A stretch of 64,000 nucleotides of DNA from Costus lasius. Its lineage: Eukaryota > Streptophyta > Magnoliopsida > Zingiberales > Costaceae. Both the position numbers and the translations under genes were made by a program. This document shows positions 56,302-64,000 of this stretch, piece by piece. The notes below the pieces were generated by a model, which worked only from the letters and a program-made list of their open reading frames with translations, was not told where the DNA came from and ran no database searches. Each line of letters starts with the position of its first letter. Position 1 is the first letter of the stretch. The DNA lies in NCBI GenBank assembly GCA_027563935.2, contig JANVAS020000239.1, positions 2,852,001 to 2,916,000 of the forward strand. Reading direction: 5' to 3'.

Positions 56302-58020
56302 TGTAACGCCCTCGATTTTTCTGAATTATGATTTAAGGTTAGAAATTTTGTTCTGTATTTTTATCTGTTAAAATTTTGGGATTTTTACCTAAGTGTAGGA
56401 ATTTTTTTCCTACAGGGCAAAAATAATTATTTTGGTTGGGGATTTGAACCCTCAACCTTGATTCTTTGCTCCTGGAATTTCTTCCACCATGGTGGCGCAT
56501 ATTCTGATGTAATTGGAGTGGCGCAGGGTGGTTAAGCCCAGGTAAGCCCATAAAACCGATTTTTCACTTAAGTTTACTGGGTTATTGGATCTTGGATCTG
56601 TTTGGGGTGGAAAAAAAAGGGAATTTGCGTGAGGGCTCCTCTCCCTCACGACTTTTGTTTGTTTTCTGCCCTAGCCGCCTTGGTTGTCGCCCTCACTGTG
56701 CTTGGCGCCTCTTGGAATTTTCTGACGCTGGTGGTGGCAGACTGGTGGTGGACGAACTTCCTGGTGATCCTCTGTCTTGGCGTTTTTCTCTGTGGACGAT
56801 TTTTCAGTGAGTAATTCGATCCTAAGGAGTCTAATCCGCTAAATTGTAGATTATCATTCAATTAAAATTCGTTAATTGCAATGATTATCCGTATGGGGTT
56901 GAATTCAAATATTTATAGGGTTTTAAAATCCTGTTCTGCTGAAATCTGCATTCGCTAATCTGACCTTTGTGTACTATAACCCCAATATCTCATGGCCTAT
57001 AGATCCAAATTGCACGAAATAAATTTTGTATGAAACTAGATACATTCGGCTTTAATTTGAATATGATATCAACCATATCCGAGCTGTATTCGTATTTCAA
57101 TCTGTATTGCAATCTAGCTGTACAAAATCAGTTTTCTGGAAATCTGGATTTCGACCTTTATGTGTTCGAACCATCATATCTCCCTAGGTATAGCTCGAAA
57201 TCTTGCCAAATCAGTTTTATTAGAAAGTAGACTCGAAGGGATTCATTTTTATTACCATATCGCCTATTTTCTGTTAGTTATTGGATCTGAAATTTGTGTC
57301 GCAATTCTGATGTACGAATCTGTTTTCTGGAATTCTGAAATCCCGACCTTTCTATGTTCGAACACCCATACATCCCCGGTTATAACTCCAAATCCGATGG
57401 ATTCAGTTCTATTGGAAAGTAGGTCCAAACAGATTCATTGTGAATATCATATTTCCTATTTTAGATTTCTTACTCGGTCTGAAACATCTGTTGCAAGTAT
57501 GATATATTAATCTGTTTTTTTGAAACATCTGTTTAATTGTTTGTTACGCGAATAATTTCTGTTCTGTACATATGTAGTGAATTTCTAAAACTTTGAATGT
57601 GTTATAACCTTTGTGAGAACATAGAATGGTTTGACCTGAATTAAGGATAGTTGTATGAAATCTAAGGAATCCACTCATATATTACTTCTGGTTGATGGTA
57701 AAAATTATGGAAAATGTTCAGCTTTTATTTTCTGCAAATTGTAATTTTGTTAAGGACTGCATATTGGGGTGTGTCATTTTCTGGTTTGTGAGACACTTTG
57801 GGCATGATGTGAGATTTGAATGGTGGTTAGTCCTACTCCTCCGTTTCAGCATGATCTGCTCTGTAAAAATTATGCCCTAGTGTAGCACTCTTCCGTGTCC
57901 TTATCCTCCTTCTGTGGCGCTGTAATGGTGCTGATAGTCTACTACGACCCATGAGACACTAGTGAAGGGTAGATGTGAGCTGGTCTCACCTTCCGTTCTC
58001 CCTCCACTATTTCTGTTCTG

Positions 58021-58172
58021 TTCTGGGTATTGGAGGCCAGAGTGCCACGTCCTGACAAGACGGGGGCCACCCACTGATACCTCCTCTACCATTTTGTTCT
58101 GGGTATTGGAGGCCAGAGTGCCACGTCCTGACAAGACGGGGGCCACCCACTGATACCTCCTCTACCATTCTG
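58021..58172. repeat. Two copies of a 76-bp tandem repeat
   Basis: Near-identical units run from 58021 to 58096 and from 58097 to 58172, containing gccagagtgccacgtcctga. They lie inside the solo LTR. Confidence 0.9.
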
Positions 58173-58326
58173 TTTTCTGATATGCATGCATGTCTCGTCC
58201 TCGGCAGAGGTGGGGTCAGACCTTCTGTGGTCATCAGACCTTCTGTGGTCTTCAGGCCTTCTGTGGCCTTTCTGTTTCCGATGTAGACTATCCGTTTGGA
58301 TTCTGAAAAATTCTGACTTTCTGTCT

Positions 58327-58431
58327 GTCAGTTCCGATTTTCTGTAGTTCTGTTTCGGTCTGTCTGTCAGTTCTGATTTTCTGTAGTTCTGTTTCGATCT
58401 GTCTGTCAGCTCCGATTTTCTGTAGTTCTGT
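58327..58431. repeat. 2.7 copies of a 39-bp tandem repeat
   Basis: Units of the form gtcagttccgattttctgta occur at 58327, 58366 and 58405, inside the solo LTR. Confidence 0.88.
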
Positions 58432-59298
58432 AGTATAGGTGTGTTGGGCGGTGTGATTAGTTATAATTGTCTGTAATTGATTATGTTTTGCTTCTGATAT
58501 GGTATTTTATTATGTTTTGTTTCTGATATAAGTGTGCATGTTAAGTGTTTTATCTGCAAGCATGTTTCTGATATTTTTTTGATGTGTACCATGGATGGCT
58601 TTTAGTGTCTTTTACTCACTGAGCTTTTTAGCTCACCCCCGTTGTTTTAATATTTTCAGGTGAGACATCAGGACAGTGATTGCTACAGCTTTGATTTCTA
58701 AGATTTGTTATGATGCTAATGTTTTACATAATTTCTAGGAGTTGTCTTCTAAAGATCTATCAGGCCTGCGTGCCTAACTTAATTATATGACACGTTTTAT
58801 CTCCTAAGGGCTTATGCCTGTTTTCAGGATATTATATTATGTTATAGTTGTCTCGTTTTAATTGTTGGATACGAGTTTTGGATTCATGAGAATTGAAATC
58901 GTTATTATTCTGAAATGTCCGATTTGAGATTTATTGTAGTCGGAATACTTTGAGGTGTGTGACCAAGATTTTGTTGTATTTGGTATCTGAATATCAGTTT
59001 CTGCAATATTTCTGAAATTTGTGTTCTCCACATATGTGTAGTGTGGATATCTGTTTTGTTCCGGGATATGTGAGTCTGTGCAGCAGTAAATTTAGTATAC
59101 TTGCTGCCGGATTTTTTTTGGATTTCCGGATTTCTATTTCCTAGTAATCGATCCTACTCAGTTCTGTGCGGTTTTCAGTTCCGTAGTAATGTCCTTCGAT
59201 GCCGCTTTCTTCTTATGTTTTAATGGAAGAGTAAAAATTTTTAAAACCCCGTATTTTTACCTGTATGCGTGTGGGGAGTGATTTTGAGGGTCGTTACA

Positions 59299-59651
59299 CA
59301 TCCGAAGCTACAGAACTGCCCTGATGACCCCACTTTGACATATACAACCCACCCTACCCTGCTGCTCCACCCCATGAAGACCCAAAGGAGCCCAACAAGG
59401 TGGAAATTCGGAGATCCCAACGCCCATCTCGCCCACCGGACCGCTTCGTGGGTGTTATCAGCCCACTCTCCATCCACACCGTGGTGATCCGGCCCAAGGA
59501 CGCCACGGACCAACCCCTTGAGAGCCCAACTCCAGATGGGCCACACAACCACATCAGCAACATGGCCCAAGAGAAGGCCGCGACGATAGTTACACAGCCC
59601 AGTACTTCAAAATTCTGCTGCTTTGTCGCGATGTGTTATGAGCGCGTCTAA
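59299..59651 (+). pseudogene. Gypsy polyprotein tail after solo LTR
   Basis: Sequence after the TSD continues the element. One frame is Pro-rich and includes EVEIRRSQRPSRPPDRFVGV and ends with TAA at 59649-59651. Directly in the upstream pol frame there is a stop (TGA near 59322), so at least one frameshift is needed. The assignment as the pol C-terminus is likely from position only; no domain is visible. Confidence 0.5.
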
Positions 59652-60435
59652 CCGTCGCCGCAACCACCTCATACGCTGAAGAATCAAGGACCTGCGCCCC
59701 TGCAGGAGTAGATGGTAGTTGGTAGGATTATGTTCTATTTTGTCCTTTTGTGGCAGCTTGACCACTTTTTGGTTGTTAGTTGTTGAGATGCTGTCCCCTT
59801 TGTGTTGTTTCTCCTCCTTATCTTATAAAAGAGAGGGGCTAGCCAGCATTCTCCCTTTGTTCTCTTAGAAGTAGAGTTCTCCCGGTGAGCGAGTGTGCCT
59901 CTAGCGTGTGTGTGGGAGACGAAGTAGCATCGTCTTTGAAGTTTGTAAGAGTCGGCAACTGGTGTCTCGACTCAATTTCCTGCTTGTGTTTCCTACTTTT
60001 GAGAAGTAAATCCCACCGATCTGGGTGGGTCAGGTTCGCCTATTTTTACACGTTCTTTTTGAGTTGTGTTTTCGTTCGCCCTCTCACCCATGAGCATCCG
60101 AGTATTAGAGTCGTGGATGGTTTCCCTGTTCGTTGCTTTGATCGCAGGCGCATAGACACGCGAGCTGACCCCGCGATCCGCAACCCCTGTTCGTGCTTTG
60201 CTTAAAATTTGTCTAGAGGTTAGTGAGTGAATTTCAGTAATTTTGGGTGCCGTTGGATTTCTCTCGCATTAGTATTGCCTCGAAACGAATTTACGCCGAT
60301 TTCTTGTGTTTCTTGCTATACTTTCTGAGCGATTTGACTTCCCTCATCTCAAGACCCTCTCACGATTTATGTGCATTGTGTAAACACCGTAGAGGACAGC
60401 ATTAAGGACCAACCCTCCTACAGTAGCTGCATCAC
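59652..60435 (+). mobile_element. Probable 3' LTR or flank of the gypsy element
   Basis: This segment is non-coding. A good TATA box (TATAAAA, 59824-59830) sits in cttataaaagagagg, and ctctccc-rich sequence follows, as in U3/R of a short chromovirus LTR. LTR ends and a TSD could not be fixed. The right limit is where a reverse-strand copia fragment begins (~60436). Confidence 0.4.
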
Positions 60436-62254
60436 TAACATCCCAAATTTTTATAAAAGAGAGGTTAGGGTCTCTCCCACTCCATACCTCATATGGTATC
60501 TTGGAGACACTCTTAGATGGAATGCTATTCAGTATAAGAGAAGCTGTCTCAAGTGCAAAACCTCAGAATGAGGGTGGTAGAGTTGCATGACTCATCATGG
60601 ATCGAACCATGTCCAACAAGGTTCGATTTCTCCTTTTAGACACACCATTCCATTGAGGTGTTTCAGGAGGAGTGAGTTGAGATAAGATCTCACACTCTCT
60701 CAGATAGTCAAAGAACTCACTGCTCAGGTACTCTCCACCATGATCTGATCGAAGAGTTTTAATGGATCTACCAAGCTGGTTATCTACTTCATGTCTGAAC
60801 TCCTTAAATTTCTCAAAGGATTCAGATTTATGTCTCATCAGATAGACATAACCATATCTATTGAAATCATCAGTGAATGTGATGAAGTAGTTGTACCCTC
60901 CTTTGGCTTGTTTACTAAATGGCCCACACACATCACTGTGTATAAGATCCAATAAACCTCCTGCCCTCTCACCTGTCTTGGTGAAGGGCGCCTTTGTCAT
61001 CTTCCCTAATAAACATGGATCACAAGTATCAAATTCCTCCAAGGAACTTGAATCTAACAACCCATTTGCATGGAGTTGTTGAATGTGATTCTTGTTTATA
61101 TGGGCTAATCGACAATGCCATAGGAAAGCACCAATTGAACCATTTAGTTTGGTCCTCTTACTATTTATGTTACAAATAGAGCTATCCATGTCCAAGACAT
61201 ATTAATTATTGCATAAAGTACCCTTCACATAAAACATATTTGCAAATGAAAAAGAACAAGTGTTCTCTTTTATTTCAAATTTAAAACCTTTCCAACCCGT
61301 AGGTCAATCTCTCTAGGCCGCACTGATCTACTTTTCTTGAGCCCCTGCATATTTGTACAAATATGAGCTCCGCATGCAGTATCCAATACCCATGACATAG
61401 TAGTAGAAAGGTTGACTTCGGTAATATAAATACCTAAGCTTGAAGATAAGGCCTTGCCTTTCTTCTCCTCATTCTGAAGTTGCTTGCAGTCCCTCCTCTA
61501 GTGACCTTGCTCACCACAGTGGAAGCACCTTTGTTCCTTTGACTTCTTTGCCTTTTCTTCAGTGCTTTTGTAGGACCTTTGGCACGTGCCTTACCCTTCT
61601 TCTTCATCTTCTTGGCTGTAAGGACCAAAAGAACATAATTGGGTTTGGTCTTTCCCATTTCACGTTCAGCTGTTTGGAGCATATTCAACAGTTCCTCCTG
61701 ACTGCATTCAATCCGGTTCATGTTGAAATTTATTATAAATGGACTAAAGCTAGGGTGCAGGGACTATATAATAAGATCCACAACCAGCTCGTTATCTATG
61801 GTGTGCCCTAGTCTTCTGAGATGATCCACGTTCCCAATCAACTTGAGTACATGGGGCCTCACTGGTGCTCCCTCAGATAACTTGCACCGAAAGACTGCTT
61901 TGGTAGTGTCATATCTCTCTGTCCTAGCCTGAGCCACAAACATCTGTTTTAGATGAGTGATCATCTGAAAGGCGTTTTGCTCCTCATATTGCACCTGTAG
62001 CTCAGGTGCCATAGTGGCTAGTATGAGACATGCAACTTTGAAAGAGTCATCTTGATGCTATCTAAAAGTATCCCTGTCTACCAGTCAGGCATTAGGGTAG
62101 GAGTCGCAGGAAGAGGCTGCTCAAGGACATACAGCTTCTTCTCGAGCTTGAGAACTATCCTCAAGTTCCGATGCTAGTCCATGAAGTTGGATCCAACCAA
62201 CTTGTCCTTCTCAAGAAGGGATCACAGTGTCAATCCGCTAGTGTTTATGGCCAT
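60436..62254 (-). pseudogene. Copia A3 fragment on reverse strand: gag, protease, integrase
   Basis: Read on the minus strand, a degraded gag starts at ATG 62254 (MAINTSG) with an early in-frame stop. MAPELQVQYEEQ and ARTERYDTTK (62012-61764) and NRIECSQEELLNML (61721 onwards) follow. The zinc-knuckle region is damaged. The protease region around 61380 is recognisable (tactgcatgcggagctcat). Integrase is open at 61195-60563, with HINKNHIQQLH, CDPCLLGKM and SDVCGPF. The second catalytic region is changed (SDHGGEYLS) and the third is WNGVSKRRN. It ends after FIKIWD at ~60436. RT, RNase H and the 3' LTR are missing. It is closest to the A family, with more lesions than A2. Confidence 0.88.
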
Positions 62255-63228
62255 TATTCTACAACAACCAAGAAACAACAGATTATTACTACTTCAAATC
62301 ATTTAAACTGGACTTGTTTGAAATGATTATGGCTCCCACTATTTTAATCGAATTGACAACCCACAAAGTCAATCGGGAAATCTGAGATTTCCTAGTGAGA
62401 TGGGATCTTTATTCCACATGAGGCTTTGCGTCCCACGAGGGTGGGATGAGATGCACAAAGTGACCCATGCTTCTTAAGATGGGCACACCGGCCGATTGCA
62501 CTTGGCAATTCCCCTTATTGAGATAGTCTAGGCATTTTATGTCCAGCGAGGGCTGGATACAACATGAAAACCTAACCTCTCAATGATGCCTCTAGAGTTC
62601 CATTATGTGCCTAGCACATGTTAAAATCTAGTAAAGTCCATTCCTAACCGTTATGCCCAGGGCCAACGAGTTTCCTTGCGAAGGCACGCCCAGGGTAAAA
62701 CTGGACTGGGGACACCATTGTCACCACACACCTTCTAAAGATAAGTGGGTGTGTCCCCCGAGGGTGGGAAACAGTGCACAACACTACTGATCGATAGCTT
62801 GATGAGGGCTACGAACTAGAAGACTACTAGACTTGATATATTTGATTGAAGGTTTTGAGGTCTCATCCTTTTAGTTTTATCTTATGTCTAACATTACAGG
62901 CATGCAATCCTACAGTGAGAACATAAAAATAAAACATTGCAAGCATGCTTTAGCAGATAAGGAAAGCAATAAAAGGATGATGTGATCATGGCCCATTCAA
63001 GACATTGAACAAGCCCATGCCAAAAGGGGTTCAATTCTTGACCTAGGACTCAAGCCCGTAAAAACTAGACATAGCCTAGCTGACCTCTAGCTTGATCTTC
63101 ATGGTTAGCTCCAATGTCTACCACACCATGGTTTAGCTCTCAAACCCTATAGGTAGTTCTCGGGAAACCCTAGAAGCACACCCCATGGTTCGGCCAATGC
63201 CATGGGTCCTCCTCCAAGGAAGATGCAT
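62255..63228 (-). other. Copia A3 leader on reverse strand
   Basis: This is the reverse complement of A-type leader sequence, including the stem-loop blocks near 62432-62445, 62541-62554 and 62755-62768. Homology to the A2 leader stops near 63226, where an Athila-like LTR end begins on the same strand. No gene is present. Confidence 0.75.
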
Positions 63229-63234
63229 GTTATG

Positions 63235-64000
63235 TCCGTAAGTGCACGGATACTTTGAAGTAATAAAAATATCAAACCACAGAGACCTACGTGTTAAGTA
63301 CCAAATAAATGTTTTCTCACTAGCTAAGAAAGCCGAATATGGTGGAAGTAAACTATGCAGAAAAGTATTCTAGAAGTTGATGAGAGAGAGATAAACTAGG
63401 ACTAGGGTTTCATCTACCTTAATTCTAATGACTATAATGAAATAAAGGCTATCAGTCTAATTCTGATATGACAAAGATATAATTTACTCGATAAAAGGAT
63501 CATCTCGCTCTCGCGCAGACAATCATACAAAGGACCAATCCTCACTCTCGTGCAAGATCTATCCAATGCTGAAAATAAGTAAATCATTCAACAAAGAACT
63601 CAAGGACCACTCTCGTGCATCCTGAAACTCAACACAGGTTCCACTTAAGGTTCTCCGATGACTCGATACTTGATGCCTTTCATTTTAGTAGTGATTTTTA
63701 TTATCTTTCCATAATGAATTTAGGCCTATTTTAATGTTCTTACACTCCTTTAGGCTTATTTAGTTAAAAACTTCAGAATCTTCACTTTCCTCTGTCTTAT
63801 TGAATTTTAGGTAAAATCACCCAATTCTAACGTCGTTTTGAAGAATCTATGAGCATGGGGTGATTCCTTATGAGAAGACGAAGCTGCCCATAAAATTTGG
63901 GCTCAATCGGAGCCCTTTCTAGACTTCACGGCCAGGTGAACCGCACGGGGTTCACCTGTGATCTTGCCGAAGGAAGTAATTCAGTGCGCGCGTCACTGCC
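63235..64000 (-). mobile_element. Athila-like LTR end on reverse strand, cut by window edge
   Basis: It begins TGTCCGTAAGTGCACGG, the reverse complement of an LTR end. It is homologous to 53680-54191 over ~450 bp (shared cacgaaagtgatc-type words, gggtttcatctacctt). Beyond ~63700 it does not match the forward copy, so it is a different subfamily or has diverged. It adjoins the A3 leader. Confidence 0.65.

Larger units (their letters stand above)
56302..59298 (+). mobile_element. Solo gypsy LTR, 2997 bp
   Basis: It starts TGTAACGCCC and ends GGGTCGTTACA (inverted ends TGTAACG and CGTTACA), with a perfect TSD CATCC (56297-56301 and 59299-59303). No internal region is present. It contains a 76-bp tandem duplication (58021-58172), a 39-bp repeat (58327-58431) and the motif ttttagctcacccc...ttttcagg (58611-58665) shared with the other gypsy LTRs. 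It splits the tail of the surrounding gypsy polyprotein. Short ORFs inside are chance products. Confidence 0.92.

Noticed and set aside
54562..56331. Host gene of 589 codons
   Set aside because: It contains a gypsy integrase zinc domain and D,D35E core, and its last codons run into a solo LTR.
59652..60435. Host promoter at the TATA box 59824
   Set aside because: It sits downstream of a gypsy polyprotein tail, so LTR origin is more likely; no host exon follows.

Overview
This window looks like repeat-rich heterochromatin from a flowering plant. Essentially all of it is LTR retrotransposon DNA, and I find no convincing host gene, rRNA, tRNA or CRISPR array. The evidence for a plant is the Ty1/copia polyproteins with initiator-tRNA-Met primer sites (TGGTATCAGAGC), an Athila-type Ty3/gypsy element with an ATHILA ORF-1 region, and chromovirus-type gypsy LTRs of 2.4-3 kb. 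The species cannot be told from these families.

The layout is a deep nest that can be read from target-site duplications (TSDs). The oldest visible layer is a Ty3/gypsy pol (CRM/Reina-like) whose right half lies at 54192-60435. A solo gypsy LTR (56302-59298, TSD CATCC) is inserted in it. An Athila-like element appears to interrupt its RNase H; only the Athila right part is in the window (22176-28330 and 52653-54191). Copia element A1 interrupts the Athila gag: its pol and 3' LTR are at 447-6295, and the last 170 bp of an A-type LTR survive at 22006-22175. A1 is itself broken by a C/B-type LTR (1-446), a 2.4-kb solo gypsy LTR (2964-5348) and a tandem copia array B1-B2 (6296-22005). B1 carries a collapsed reverse-strand gypsy element (12892-15920, TSD GCTGT).

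A second A-type copia, A2 (28331-52652, TSD CGTAC), sits in the Athila 3' LTR. A2 holds copia C in its leader (31735-40837, TSD CTTTG) and element D in its reverse transcriptase (43426-49488, TSD GTATA). At the right end are a reverse-strand A-type fragment, A3 (60436-63228), and a reverse-strand Athila-like LTR end (63235-64000).

No coding region is fully intact except that of element D. C is close to intact, with one frameshift and one nonsense codon. D is the most interesting unit: a young non-autonomous retroelement whose two 1877-bp LTRs showed no difference in the parts I compared. Its single 734-codon ORF starts with a gag-like domain and continues into a long acidic region that I do not recognise. 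Other notable signals are a set of covarying stem-loops in the copia leaders, a ~70-bp double-palindrome repeat in two parts of the Athila element, and a gypsy deletion repaired with a filler copied from the flanking DNA. Coordinates come from reading the sequence by eye; percent identities are estimates only.
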